Shown: piece after piece, positions 9,462 to 18,642 of the stretch
How positions within the stretch are numbered: position 1 is the first letter of the stretch
How the letters are laid out: every line of letters begins with the position of its first letter
NCBI RefSeq assembly: GCF_002153745.1
Contig: NZ_JOPL01000038.1
Span: 1-62,508 of the forward strand
Direction of reading: 5' to 3'
Length of the DNA stretch: 62,508 nt
From: Acetobacter sp. DsW_063
Lineage (GTDB): Bacteria; Pseudomonadota; Alphaproteobacteria; Acetobacterales; Acetobacteraceae
Program-made: the position numbers and the translations under genes
The notes under the pieces: model-generated
The model's database searches: none
What the model was told of the DNA's origin: nothing
The model's input: only the letters and a program-made list of their open reading frames with translations

Positions 9462-10271
9462 CTATTCGCCTGCTGCGGGCAGGATCGCGACGGACGCCTC
9501 GCTGGTCAGAACACGGAACGTGAAGCTTTCCTGCAGATACAGCTCGACGGATTCCGCCGAATGACTGCTGTAGCCAATGGACAGATCCTGCCCGATATTC
9601 AGCTCGAAATCGCCTCCACGGATTGAAAGAACATACACGCCCTCGATGGCGGGCGCGAAAACGATCTTGTTTTCCACCAGGCGCTCGATGTGGCGGAGAA
9701 CCGGATACCCTTCTTCGTTCCCCCCGCTGACGGCGGCGGAGGCGGCCTCGCCAAGAACGACGGCGTAGGGCCCGTTGACGCCCGCGAGGCGCAACTCGTT
9801 CAGCGCATCAGCGATAACCCGGGGGTAGTCCATGACAGATGTCGGCAAGGTAAGCTTGCGGTTCGACGTTCCCTCACGGACGCCCTGAATCCCGGCGGCG
9901 GCGTAACCGTCGAACACAGCGCGATCTTCTGCAAAAGCGATCTTCTTCGCCGCATCCTTCAGCGGCTGCCAGTCGGAGTCCAGTGACCCGCGCTCGACGT
10001 CGTCAATCGCCTCCCGGCTCAGGGAGAACGGAATACGAAGCTCCACCAGTGGCAAAACCTCGCGACGTAACGCCCGAATTCCCTCCGCGGGGCCGTCAAT
10101 TTTCGTCGTGTGACCCGTCGTCACTGCGGCAAAGCCGACGCCCTTGGGCTCCGGCGCATCCACGACACGGCGCGCGCCAAGATAGCGCTTCAGCGTGCGT
10201 GAGGCCTCGTCCCCGATTTCCGCCCAGGCGGCGTCCGATATGGGAGCGAGATCCCTGTGCAGATTATTCAT
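9462..10271 (-). CDS. enc: Encapsulin nanocompartment shell protein
   Basis: 269 residues matching the linocin M18/encapsulin family, an HK97-fold shell protein that assembles icosahedral protein compartments. Typical features are the N-terminal RDLAPISDAAWAEIGDEA, the fold strand KGVGFAAVTTGH, and the C-terminal EGVYVLSIRGGDFELNIGQDLSIGY and FTFRVLTSEASVAI. The usual family length is about 265. It starts 1 nt after the stop of the DyP peroxidase gene, so shell and cargo are co-translated. This is a classical (family 1) encapsulin with a peroxidase cargo. The interior would protect a haem peroxidase, probably during oxidative stress. Confidence 0.93.
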   Translation of the reverse strand: MNNLHRDLAPISDAAWAEIGDEASRTLKRYLGARRVVDAPEPKGVGFAAVTTGHTTKIDGPAEGIRALRREVLPLVELRIPFSLSREAIDDVERGSLDSDWQPLKDAAKKIAFAEDRAVFDGYAAAGIQGVREGTSNRKLTLPTSVMDYPRVIADALNELRLAGVNGPYAVVLGEAASAAVSGGNEEGYPVLRHIERLVENKIVFAPAIEGVYVLSIRGGDFELNIGQDLSIGYSSHSAESVELYLQESFTFRVLTSEASVAILPAAGE

Positions 10272-10272
10272 G

Positions 10273-11328
10273 TCAGATTTCTTCCTTCAATGAACCGATA
10301 CCGAGAGATCCCCTGGGCGCCGTCGCTGCAACAGGAGGAACCTCGTCCGCATCATGAACTTCCTCGGCCGCCACGGGCTCTGCGTCCGCAGACGTGGCGT
10401 CCAGAAAATCCGCTGTAGGGATAAAAAACAGCGATCCTGTCACGGCGCGGCTGACGTCGAGGAGACGATCATAATTACCCGGCGGCAGGCCGATGAACAT
10501 GTTGTCGAGCATCCGCTCAATGCGGGCGGGCGATTTGGCGTACCCTATAAAGTAGGTGCCGAACTCCCCCTTGCCGACATCGCCGAATGGCATGTTGTCG
10601 CGGAGAATCTGCAACTGCTCGCCGTTTTCTTCGATGTTCGTCAGAACATTGTGTGCGTAGCTGGGTTTGGCGGCCTCCGAAAGCTCGATGTCCGAAAGCT
10701 TCTTGCGTCCGACAATTCTTTCCTGCTGCTCAACGGGAATCGCATCCCATTTTTTGAGATCATGCAGGTATTTCTGGATGATCACATAGCTTCCACCAGC
10801 GAAATCCGGATCTTCGTCGCCAATTATGGTGGCGGCGACGGCGTCCTGCTTCACCGGGTTTTCCGTCCCGTCCACGAACCCCAGAAGATCGCGCTCGTCA
10901 AAATATTTGAACCCATGAACCTCGTCGACCACGACCGCCGAGCCCTCAAGCCGCGAGACGATATTGGACGCGAGTTCGAAGCAGAGGTCCATACGCGCCG
11001 CACGGATATGAAACAGCAGATCGCCCGGCGTTGACGGCGCGTGGTGAACGCCGTTGATTTCACGGAACGGGTGAAGTTCCTTTGGACGAGGCGCGCCGAA
11101 AGTCTGATCCCACGCCTCCGACCCCACGCCCATCACGCAGGACAGACGACCGTCCGGCGCGCGGAATCCTACACCACGCACAAGCGAGGAGAGATCGGCG
11201 CAAAGATCGCGCAGGATCGCGCCGTGCTCGGGCCCGCGATGCAACGTAAGGGTCAGGAAAATCGCGGCGCTCGTCAGTTTCTCCCCGACGGCCTGCGGCG
11301 TGGCTGAAGACAAACCCTGCTCTCCCAA
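10273..11328 (-). CDS. DyP-type peroxidase, encapsulin cargo
   Basis: A 351-residue dye-decolourising haem peroxidase. The signature GFVDGTENP is at about 150-158 with distal Asp153, and a likely proximal haem histidine lies in SYAHN (about 226) with Arg243 nearby. After the catalytic domain ends near residue 310 there is a flexible Ala/Glu/Pro-rich linker. It finishes with SLGIGSLKEEI (341-351), the known encapsulin cargo-loading peptide. The gene is directly upstream of the shell gene and probably in one transcript from a promoter in 11329-11579. No Tat or Sec signal is present, as expected for cargo packed in the cytoplasm. Confidence 0.93.
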   Translation of the reverse strand: MGEQGLSSATPQAVGEKLTSAAIFLTLTLHRGPEHGAILRDLCADLSSLVRGVGFRAPDGRLSCVMGVGSEAWDQTFGAPRPKELHPFREINGVHHAPSTPGDLLFHIRAARMDLCFELASNIVSRLEGSAVVVDEVHGFKYFDERDLLGFVDGTENPVKQDAVAATIIGDEDPDFAGGSYVIIQKYLHDLKKWDAIPVEQQERIVGRKKLSDIELSEAAKPSYAHNVLTNIEENGEQLQILRDNMPFGDVGKGEFGTYFIGYAKSPARIERMLDNMFIGLPPGNYDRLLDVSRAVTGSLFFIPTADFLDATSADAEPVAAEEVHDADEVPPVAATAPRGSLGIGSLKEEI

Positions 11329-11579
11329 TTCAGACGTCGTGCAATCAGCGCCACGGCTTTGCTGCGGGCTTCAGCGATCGTCACTCACGATTTTAGACAC
11401 CTCGGCGCCCTATCGAAAAGCCCCGGCGATACGTTCGCACTTGCCCCCGGGACATTGCCGAACGCCCCAAGCCCGCCGAAAGCGCCCTCGTCATTGAGCG
11501 TCTCCTGCCGGGCTCAACCATCTGACTGCTCCGCAAGCACGTGCCCGGGCGCGCTTGCGGACCACGCAGGCCCGTTAGA

Positions 11580-12479
11580 TCAATGCTTCCGAAGCACTCG
11601 GCCAGCGACGACTTCCAGCTTGCTCAGCAGGGCGGGGTCGCGGTGCGACGGCGCCGTGATCAGAGCATGCTCCAGCGCCCGGTCACAGCCAGCCGGACAC
11701 AGGCCACGCGCCTTGCCGAGTTCCGGGATCATAGCCTTCACGAGAGAGCGCGCGTGATCGGCATTGTCGTGCATGACCTTGACCACGGCGTCGACCGTCA
11801 CGCTGTCGTGGCCGTCGTGCCAGCAGTCGTAATCCGTCACCATGGCGACTGTCGCGTAGCAAATCTCAGCCTCTCGGGCGAGCTTGGCCTCCGGCATGTT
11901 GGTCATGCCGATCACGGCGCAACCCCAGCTCCGATACAGTTCACTCTCGGCGCGGGTGGAGAACTGAGGTCCTTCCATCACCAGATACGTGCCCCCGCGC
12001 GTATGCGGAACGCCCAGTTCAGCCAGTTTCGCCTGCGCCACGTCGCCTATGCGCGGGCAGACCGGGTCAGCCACGGACACATGCGCGACGCACCCCGTGT
12101 CGAAGAAGCTCTTCTCGCGGGCGAAGCTGCGGTCGATGAACTGATCGACAATGACGAAATGCCCCGGCGGTAAATCCTCGCGCAGCGAGCCGACGGCGGA
12201 AAGCGAGATAATATCGGTGACGCCCGCGATCTTCATCGCCGCGACATTGGCGCGGTAGTTCACGTGCGAAGGGGGCAGCGGATGGCCCCGGCCGTGCCGC
12301 GGCAGGAACACGCAGCGCACGCCGTCCAGCGTGCCGAACAGCAATTCGTCGGATGGCGCGCCCCAGGGCGTCTCAACCTTGCGCCACTCCTTGTTCTCGA
12401 GCCCGGCGATGTCATAGAGGCCTGACCCTCCGATGACGCCTATGACGGGGCTCACGCTCTGCGTAGCGTTAGTGGACAT
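11580..12479 (-). CDS. mtnP: S-methyl-5'-thioadenosine phosphorylase
   Basis: 299 residues of the PNP/MTAP family. The phosphate-binding IGVIGGSGLYD is near the N-terminus, with FLPRHGRGHPLPPSHVNYRAN at about 75 and the substrate motif VMEGPQFSTRAESELYR. It cleaves methylthioadenosine to adenine and methylthioribose-1-phosphate, opening methionine salvage. The start overlaps the last codons of the cytochrome c1 gene by 11 nt, so it is read as the third gene of the bc1 operon. That is an unusual partner, though close packing in this group may make it routine. Confidence 0.9.
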   Translation of the reverse strand: MSTNATQSVSPVIGVIGGSGLYDIAGLENKEWRKVETPWGAPSDELLFGTLDGVRCVFLPRHGRGHPLPPSHVNYRANVAAMKIAGVTDIISLSAVGSLREDLPPGHFVIVDQFIDRSFAREKSFFDTGCVAHVSVADPVCPRIGDVAQAKLAELGVPHTRGGTYLVMEGPQFSTRAESELYRSWGCAVIGMTNMPEAKLAREAEICYATVAMVTDYDCWHDGHDSVTVDAVVKVMHDNADHARSLVKAMIPELGKARGLCPAGCDRALEHALITAPSHRDPALLSKLEVVAGRVLRKH

Positions 12480-13227
12480 TGGACCAGACTCTCCGTTTAA
12501 GAATGAAAAGAAGGCAACCGAGGAACAGCAGGTAAAGCGTCACGCGCACGCCGACGCGGCGTCTCTCGTCAAGATGGGGCTGGGCGACCCACGCCAGAAA
12601 GGTCGTGACGTCCCGAGCTTCCTGATCCAGCGTCGCCTGCGTGCCGTCGGCATAGACCACCGAGCCGTCATGTAGCGGCGGCGGCATGGCGATGGTCCGC
12701 CCCAAAGCGAAGCGGTTGTAGAACGTATCCTTGGCCTCCGTCACGCCCGCAGGCGGCGGCCCATAGCCGGTCAACAGGGCGTAGATACGATCAGGGCCGC
12801 CGGGATAGACGAGCGCCAGCCGCGATTGATCGGGCGGGATGACCGCGCCCGGCGTCAGGCCCTGCGCCACAGGCGGCGTAGGGAAAGCATCATCCAGCGT
12901 CGCAGGGCGTGTTTTTCCTTCCACGCCGTCTGGAACCGTATGGCTCTCCGCGACGGCCTCAGCCTGATGGTCGTTCAGGCCCATCCCGCGAAGATCGCCG
13001 AAATGGACATGCTCCATCCCGTGGCAGTTGGAGCAGACCTGTGCGTAGACGGCGTAGCCGCGCTGAACGCTGGCGAGGTCGAAATGGCCGAGCGGTCCGT
13101 CGAAGCTCCACGCCCGTTTCGGCGTAGGGTCATGGTCGCCCTTGGCGGCGAGAGACGACGCCGGAGACAGGAGCGCTGCGACGATGGCGGCGCTCGCCAC
13201 ACCCCGCAGAAGGGACGGTCGGTTCAT
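12469..13227 (-). CDS. petC: Ubiquinol-cytochrome c reductase, cytochrome c1
   Basis: 252 residues: a signal-like N-terminus with cleavage after about residue 28 (SSLAAKG), the haem c motif CSNCH at 65-69, the axial Met in IAMPPP (about 181), and a C-terminal membrane anchor (about 225-245). The start ATG 13227 overlaps the cytochrome b stop (ATGA). It carries electrons from the Rieske protein to cytochrome c. It is slightly short and carries few of the long loops of mitochondrial c1, as in other alphaproteobacteria. No Rieske subunit is encoded nearby. Confidence 0.92.
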   Translation of the reverse strand: MNRPSLLRGVASAAIVAALLSPASSLAAKGDHDPTPKRAWSFDGPLGHFDLASVQRGYAVYAQVCSNCHGMEHVHFGDLRGMGLNDHQAEAVAESHTVPDGVEGKTRPATLDDAFPTPPVAQGLTPGAVIPPDQSRLALVYPGGPDRIYALLTGYGPPPAGVTEAKDTFYNRFALGRTIAMPPPLHDGSVVYADGTQATLDQEARDVTTFLAWVAQPHLDERRRVGVRVTLYLLFLGCLLFILKRRVWSNVH

Positions 13228-14441
13228 GGCGCGCGCTTCGCCATCGCGATCTCGCGACGCGAGATCAACGGCATGAGAACAATAAAATGCACGAAGTAAT
13301 AGAGCGTGGCCGCCTGCCCGACATACAACCACACACCCTGAACATGCCGTGCGCCAGCCATGCCCAGCAGAATGAAAGACACGACCAGCGCAGCCATCCC
13401 GGCCCGATAGAACGGACGCTCGCGGGCGGAGCGGACCGGCGACACATCAAGCCATGGCGCTGCGAAGAGCACGAGAATGGAGCCGACCGACGCCAGCAGC
13501 CCGCCCAGTTTGGACGGCACCGACTGCAGGACGCCATAGAACGGCAGCAGGTACCATTCGGGCTCGATATTGGGCGGCGTGCGCATCGGATTGGCTGGAC
13601 GATAATTAGCCGGTTCGACGATCAGATCTGGCAAAAAGAACATCACCGCTGCGAGCGCCAGCGCGAAGACGACCAGCGCCAGCCCGTCCTTGGCGGTGAA
13701 GTACGGATGGAATGGGAGCGTTTCGTCTGGGCCAACTGACGGACGACCGCTCGGCGTCCCCGGCCCGTAGACATGTAGCGCCGCGATATGCAGCGCGACG
13801 ACGCCCAGCACCGCGAACGCGAGCGTGAAATGCAGAACGAACAGACGATGCAAAGTCCCGTCGCCTGGATGATCGCCGCCGAGGAACATGCGCTCCAGGA
13901 CAGGCCCCACGCCCGGGACTGCGGCGATCGCCTTCCCGGCGACGTCGGCGCCCCAGTAGGACATCTGCCCCCACGGCAACACGTAACCAGCGAAAGCGTT
14001 GACAAGCACCATGGCGAACAGCGTCATGCCGACCAGCCAGAGCAATTCACGCGGCGCCTTGTAGGAGCCGTAATAAAGACCCCTGAACAAGTGCAGATAC
14101 AGCGCGCCGACGAACAGGCTGGCGCCGGTCATATGCATCGAGCGCAAAAGCCAGCCGCCGGGGACGCGCCGCTCGATCTCCTCAATTGAAGCGAAAGCGG
14201 CCGTGGCGCTGGGCGTATAGTGCAGGGCCAGCGCCAGACCGGACAACAGCATCAACGCCAGCGCCACCGTCAGCATCGCGCCGACCGTCCACAATGCGTT
14301 GAGGGAACGCGGCATCGGGAAACGCACGTATTCGCGCTTAAAGGCGCCGACCACCGGGAGTCGGGCGTCGATCCAGCCAAGCGCGCCCGCCGGACAGCCT
14401 TCGGAGCAGTCGGTGTCGTGGTCTGAAGGCGCCGTCGCCAT
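13224..14441 (-). CDS. petB: Ubiquinol-cytochrome c reductase, cytochrome b
   Basis: A 405-residue multi-spanning protein. The haem-binding histidines are in RSMHMTGAS/LHLFRG and VLHF/VALHIAALH, and the Qo-site PEWY is in NIEPEWYLLPFYG. ATG 14441 is chosen because GAGAGGGA lies about 6 nt upstream; the in-frame ATG at 14447 would leave no spacing. A Cys-containing N-terminal extension (DTDCSEGCPAG) is worth noting. The operon is petB-petC-mtnP with 4-nt and 11-nt overlaps. The petA Rieske gene, usually first in this operon, is missing: the upstream neighbour is the divergent hemF. Confidence 0.93.
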   Translation of the reverse strand: MATAPSDHDTDCSEGCPAGALGWIDARLPVVGAFKREYVRFPMPRSLNALWTVGAMLTVALALMLLSGLALALHYTPSATAAFASIEEIERRVPGGWLLRSMHMTGASLFVGALYLHLFRGLYYGSYKAPRELLWLVGMTLFAMVLVNAFAGYVLPWGQMSYWGADVAGKAIAAVPGVGPVLERMFLGGDHPGDGTLHRLFVLHFTLAFAVLGVVALHIAALHVYGPGTPSGRPSVGPDETLPFHPYFTAKDGLALVVFALALAAVMFFLPDLIVEPANYRPANPMRTPPNIEPEWYLLPFYGVLQSVPSKLGGLLASVGSILVLFAAPWLDVSPVRSARERPFYRAGMAALVVSFILLGMAGARHVQGVWLYVGQAATLYYFVHFIVLMPLISRREIAMAKRAP

Positions 14442-14644
14442 GCGCATTCCCTCTCGAAGTCGAAAAACCGGAAATCGGTTGCGCGACCAGAGCCCGCGCG
14501 CCTGTTTAACGACCGAGCCGCCACTCTTGCAATGAGGCCGACCTTGCAATGATCGGCTGGATGGCGCACCCGTCTTGCGCGACTGGCGACGCCGCATGAA
14601 CTCAGCGCGTGCGACCGGGCGAGCAAACAGGCGGAGGCCCCGAT

Positions 14645-15556
14645 ATGGAACAGTCAGAGAACATCGGCGCGACGCATGAGGCGATGAAGGCCGAGGCCCG
14701 GAGCTGGTTCGAAACGCTGCGCGATCGGATCTGCGACGCGTTCGAAGCGATCGAACAGGACGCGGTAGAACGCGGGACGCAGACCCTGCCGGGCCGGGAG
14801 GCCGCCGGACGCTTCGAGCGAAAAAGCTGGTCGCGTGAGGATGAAAGCGGCGGGCATGGCGGCGGCGGCGTGATGAGTCTGATGCGCGGGCGGGTGTTCG
14901 AGAAGGTCGGCGTCAATGTGTCGACCGTGCAGGGCGAATTCAGCCCCGAGTTCCGCAAGACCATTCCCGGCGCCGCCGAAGACCCGCGCTTCTTCGCCAC
15001 GGGGATCAGCCTCGTCGCACATATGAGCAGCCCCCTGGTTCCCGCCGCGCATTTCAACACACGCATGATCGTCACTACTGAAGGCTGGTTCGGCGGCGGC
15101 GGCGACATCACCCCCATGTTTCCCGAAAGCGCAGAAGCGCAGGACGACGCCGCCCGCTTTCACAAAGGGTTCGAAACCGCGTGCGACCGCCACGACCCGG
15201 AGTACTATCCGCGCTTCAAGGCGTGGTGTGACAAGTATTTCTATCTGCCGCATCGCATGGAACCGCGCGGGCTGGGCGGAATTTTCTACGACCACCTGCG
15301 CAGCGGCGACGCAAGGCGCGACTTCGCCTTTACGCGCGACGTCGGGCTTGCCTTTTTGGAAACCTATCCCGAGGTTGTCCGCGCCCGCATGTTGGAACCC
15401 TGGACGCCCGAACAGCGCGAAGCGCAGCTGATCCGGCGCGGGCGCTATGTCGAGTTCAACCTACTGCACGACCGGGGCACGCTGTTCGGGCTTCGGACCA
15501 ACGGCAACACAGAAGCCATCCTGATGAGCCTGCCGCCGGAGGTGAAATGGCCCTGA
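14645..15556 (+). CDS. hemF: Oxygen-dependent coproporphyrinogen III oxidase
   Basis: A 303-residue HemF-family enzyme that oxidatively decarboxylates coproporphyrinogen III to protoporphyrinogen IX. Family blocks visible are [49 protein letters not shown] and [20 protein letters not shown] 14645 has GGAGG about 8 nt upstream; an ATG at 14609 lacks one. It is transcribed divergently from petBC. With hemE and hemJ at 59-61 kb, the window holds three haem-synthesis genes, consistent with an aerobic, cytochrome-rich metabolism. Confidence 0.93.
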   Translation: MEQSENIGATHEAMKAEARSWFETLRDRICDAFEAIEQDAVERGTQTLPGREAAGRFERKSWSREDESGGHGGGGVMSLMRGRVFEKVGVNVSTVQGEFSPEFRKTIPGAAEDPRFFATGISLVAHMSSPLVPAAHFNTRMIVTTEGWFGGGGDITPMFPESAEAQDDAARFHKGFETACDRHDPEYYPRFKAWCDKYFYLPHRMEPRGLGGIFYDHLRSGDARRDFAFTRDVGLAFLETYPEVVRARMLEPWTPEQREAQLIRRGRYVEFNLLHDRGTLFGLRTNGNTEAILMSLPPEVKWP

Positions 15557-15615
15557 TTTTGCCGCAGACACGCTTTAACCTGGTTGTAAGGTCGGTCGTT
15601 TGAACTGATAAAGCG

Positions 15616-16824
15616 ATGAAGGGAGTCTGGAGTCACGTGCCTGAGGCCGATCACGACGTAACTGAAGACGGGAGCAAAGCCCCACGACGTCGCGAGCGAA
15701 AGCCGCCGCTGAACGTCTCGGGCCGCCGCGAGGTCCTGAAAACTGTCGGCGTCGGCGTCGGGACGTTGGCTGCCGCCCGCTGCGGCCTTCTGCATGCCGC
15801 GACGCTTCAGCGCGCGCAATTCGCACGCCCCAACATCGAGACAGTAGCGCAGATCACAGCCGCCACCGCGATCGGCACGCCGACCTTTATCGTGGCTGGA
15901 AACGCAGCCCCGGCACGCTGGGCGCCGCTGATCGCCTCGAGTTTTTCGGAAACACTCTCCACCGACTCCCCGATCGTCTTGCGAAAGACCGGCGGCCAGG
16001 ACGGCGTGACGGGAGCGAACCTGTTTGACTCACTTGCGTCCGCAGACGAGAGCGGCAGCGCGCTTCTGGCGCCGGGCGCGGCCATCCTCGCCGCCCAGGC
16101 CGGCGATCCGCGCGTGCATTTCGACTATCAACGCTGGCTACCCGTGCTGCTCAGCGTCAGCGCCCCTATTGCCGTCGGACGCGTGGACTTCCGGCGCAGC
16201 TTACGCACCATGCTGAAGGATCGCCCTGTTCGGGTGGCAGTTTCCGCGCCGAACGGACTGGAATTGCCGACCATGCTCGCGCTGACGATCCTGTCGATGC
16301 GGGTGATTCCGATCAGCGGCTTCGGCGGAGCAGATGCAGCGATAGGCGCTCTGCGCCGCGGCGAGGTCGACGTAGTACAACTCCCCGCTGACTCCGCCCG
16401 CCCTGACTTATTACAGAGCTTGGCCGCGGAGGGTTTCGAACCACTTTTCGCCACCACGCCGACTGTTGATCCGAGCGTCTCCGTCGCCCAGGATTTCACC
16501 ACCCGCTATGAGGCGTTGCGAGGTCGCGCACCCACGCACCCGCTGTACCCCGCATTCAAAGCCACTGCTGCAGCCGCCTGCATCGACATGGCGCTCGTGC
16601 TGCCCATGCTCACGCCGCCCGCCCAGGCCGCACGTTGGAGGCACGCCGCAACACTGGCGGCCGCCCTGCCTGAAGCCGCTGCGATGGCAAAAAATGATGG
16701 CGGTCGCTTGATAGCGGGTACTGACGACGCTTCCGTCTATGCCGCGTTGGCGCCAGACCTCTCGGCCATACTCGCTCTGCGACGGTGGCTCGCGGAGCAC
16801 GGACCATCCTGGCGAGTAGGCTGA
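15616..16824 (+). CDS. Tat-exported TctC/Bug-like solute-binding protein (tentative)
   Basis: 402 residues. A polar stretch precedes a twin-arginine-like signal, SGRREVLKTVGVGVGTLAAA (about 35-54), so export to the periplasm is likely. The rest has an alternating alpha/beta look, with segments such as RVAVSAPNG and GGADAAIGALRRGEVDVVQLP that resemble tricarboxylate-binding (TctC/Bug) receptors. Overall similarity is weak and no transporter membrane subunits lie beside it. Start ATG 15616; a GTG at 15637 is possible. It sits 60 bp after hemF on the same strand. It could instead be a distinct family of exported proteins with a Bug-like fold. Confidence 0.45.
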   Translation: MKGVWSHVPEADHDVTEDGSKAPRRRERKPPLNVSGRREVLKTVGVGVGTLAAARCGLLHAATLQRAQFARPNIETVAQITAATAIGTPTFIVAGNAAPARWAPLIASSFSETLSTDSPIVLRKTGGQDGVTGANLFDSLASADESGSALLAPGAAILAAQAGDPRVHFDYQRWLPVLLSVSAPIAVGRVDFRRSLRTMLKDRPVRVAVSAPNGLELPTMLALTILSMRVIPISGFGGADAAIGALRRGEVDVVQLPADSARPDLLQSLAAEGFEPLFATTPTVDPSVSVAQDFTTRYEALRGRAPTHPLYPAFKATAAAACIDMALVLPMLTPPAQAARWRHAATLAAALPEAAAMAKNDGGRLIAGTDDASVYAALAPDLSAILALRRWLAEHGPSWRVG

Positions 16825-17006
16825 TCTGGCAGAATCTGGCTGGCGGGCAGCCCACGATTTGGGATGATTGTTTCATCAAGTGATATGGTTTGGAGCCGCT
16901 ATTGGCCGCAGAGCAGGCCCTGACGCCCGCCAGGAGTATGTATTGTAGCAGCGTCGGGATCAGGGCGTCACACAGGACCCGCTCGCGCCCCACTGCGATG
17001 CCTGGC

Positions 17007-17025
17007 GACCTTCCCGGAGAAGGTC
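17007..17025. terminator. Stem-loop at the end of the hpa operon
   Basis: Perfect 7-bp inverted repeat GACCTTC (17007-17013) and GAAGGTC (17019-17025) with a 5-nt loop, just beyond the hpaI stop. No T-run follows on either strand, so it may stabilise or terminate only partially. Confidence 0.35.
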
Positions 17026-17030
17026 GGGAA

Positions 17031-17816
17031 TCAGGGTGTGTTCAGGACGCTTTTACGAAAATCCTCGCATAGTCTCTGCGTGCCGCCCGCAAGTATCCCC
17101 ACGTCACTTCCGATCGCCACGAACCGTGCACCCATCTCGACATAGCGGCGCGACAGAGACAGATTGCTTGACAGGATGCCAGCAGGCTTTCCTGCGTCGA
17201 TAATGGTGTGGAGCGCGGCCTCGACATGACGCTGAACATCGACATGTCCCGGATTTCCGCGATGCCCAAGATCGGCCGCCAAATCTGCCGGGCCGATAAA
17301 GACCCCATCAACCCCATCGACTTTGAGTATATCGTCAAGCGCGGCAAGGCCCGCGCGGCTTTCCACCTGCAATAGCAGACAAATTTCTTCGTCTGCCGTT
17401 TGCAGATAATCCGGAATCCGATTGAACGACGACGCTCTCGCCAACGCGGCGCCTACACCGCGTTTCCCTGCAGGAGCATATCGCACGGCGCGCACCATTT
17501 CCGCCGCCTGCTCGGCCGATTCAATCATAGGCACGAGGATCGTCTGCGCGCCCGCATCGAGTATCTGCTTTATCATCCATGTTTCAGGCGCCACAGGGCG
17601 CACGACGGCCTGTCCACGCCCCGCCGCCATGGCCTGCAGTTGCCGCATGATGCTGCGAATATCGTTAGGAGCGTGTTCGCCGTCCACAAGAAGCCAGTCA
17701 TAACCAGCTCCAGCACAGATTTCCGCCGTATAGGCATCCGCCAACGCAAGCCAGAGTCCGATGAGGGGCTTATCCCCCCCTAGAGACGCCTTGAAGGCGT
17801 TTGAGGGAGCAGGCAT
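17031..17816 (-). CDS. hpaI: 4-hydroxy-2-oxoheptanedioate aldolase
   Basis: A 261-residue class II HpcH/HpaI aldolase that splits 4-hydroxy-2-oxoheptane-1,7-dioate into pyruvate and succinate semialdehyde. Family blocks: GLWLALADAYTAEICAGAGYDWLLVDGEHAPND at the N-terminus, RGVGAALARAS, LLLQVESRAG with the metal-binding Glu, and GVFIGPADLAADLG with the metal-binding Asp. ATG 17816 lies 4 nt after the hpaH stop, with AAAGGAA upstream. It is the last gene of the minus-strand meta-cleavage operon. Its product feeds the semialdehyde dehydrogenase encoded three genes upstream. Confidence 0.92.
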   Translation of the reverse strand: MPAPSNAFKASLGGDKPLIGLWLALADAYTAEICAGAGYDWLLVDGEHAPNDIRSIMRQLQAMAAGRGQAVVRPVAPETWMIKQILDAGAQTILVPMIESAEQAAEMVRAVRYAPAGKRGVGAALARASSFNRIPDYLQTADEEICLLLQVESRAGLAALDDILKVDGVDGVFIGPADLAADLGHRGNPGHVDVQRHVEAALHTIIDAGKPAGILSSNLSLSRRYVEMGARFVAIGSDVGILAGGTQRLCEDFRKSVLNTP

Positions 17817-17820
17817 GGCT

Positions 17821-18633
17821 TTACGCGTTCCTTTCAAAAAAGCAGCTTATGGTTCCAAGCTTCCCGTAATCAGCGACTATGGTGTCGCCTGGCCTGGCTT
17901 CGACCGGCCGTATGAAGGAGCCGGAAAGCACGACCTGACCCGCCTCGATCTTGCCGCCATACTGTTTCAGGCGCGCCGCAAGCCACGCAATGCCACGCGC
18001 CGGATGGTTGAGGACACCGGCGCCAAGTCCAGTTTCCTCCACCACCGCATTACGAGAAACTATAGCTCCCGCCCATCGCATATCGAAATCATCGACGTGA
18101 TGCCGACTCCCGCCGAGCACAATGCCCGCGTTCGCCGCGTTATCTGACACAGTGTCTATAATGGAGCGCGCGATCTTTGTGGCGGGATCGACACGCAATA
18201 TCCGTGTATCGAGAATTTCCAGTGCAGGGACCACATAGTCCGTCGCAGCGAGCACATCGAAAGAAGCAATTGCGTCACCCGTCAAATCCTGTTTGAAGAC
18301 AAAAGCAAGTTCCGCTTCAATTCGCGGCTGGATAAAGCGCCTCGCGGGGATGCTCGCGCCATCTTCAAACAGCATATCGTCAAAAAGTACGCCCGAGTCC
18401 GGCGTATCAATTCCAAGGGCGTACTGCATCGCCCGGGACGTGAGGCCTATCTTCCAGCCGATGACTCTTCGGCCCGCCAGAATTTTTTTTCTTATCCAAG
18501 CGTCTTGAATCGCATACGCATCATCAAGAGCAGCGTCCGGATATTTCAGGGAAAGCAACCCCATCTGCTTTCTTGTACGTTCCGCTTCATCCAGAGCCTC
18601 AGCGGCCGACAATATCTGCTCCGATGTCAGCAT
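17821..18633 (-). CDS. hpaH: 2-oxo-hept-4-ene-1,7-dioate hydratase
   Basis: 270 residues of the MhpD/HpaH hydratase family (FAH-related fold). Characteristic segments are GWKIGLTSRAMQ, RIEAELAFVFKQDL with metal-ligand Glu residues, and the closing VVLSGSFIRPVEARPGDTIVADYG. It adds water to 2-oxohept-4-ene-1,7-dioate before aldol cleavage. ATG 18633 has GGGAGG 4 nt upstream. It is packed between hpaG (9 nt) and hpaI (4 nt), so one transcript is expected. Confidence 0.92.
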   Translation of the reverse strand: MLTSEQILSAAEALDEAERTRKQMGLLSLKYPDAALDDAYAIQDAWIRKKILAGRRVIGWKIGLTSRAMQYALGIDTPDSGVLFDDMLFEDGASIPARRFIQPRIEAELAFVFKQDLTGDAIASFDVLAATDYVVPALEILDTRILRVDPATKIARSIIDTVSDNAANAGIVLGGSRHHVDDFDMRWAGAIVSRNAVVEETGLGAGVLNHPARGIAWLAARLKQYGGKIEAGQVVLSGSFIRPVEARPGDTIVADYGKLGTISCFFERNA

Positions 18634-18642
18634 GTCGCCTCC

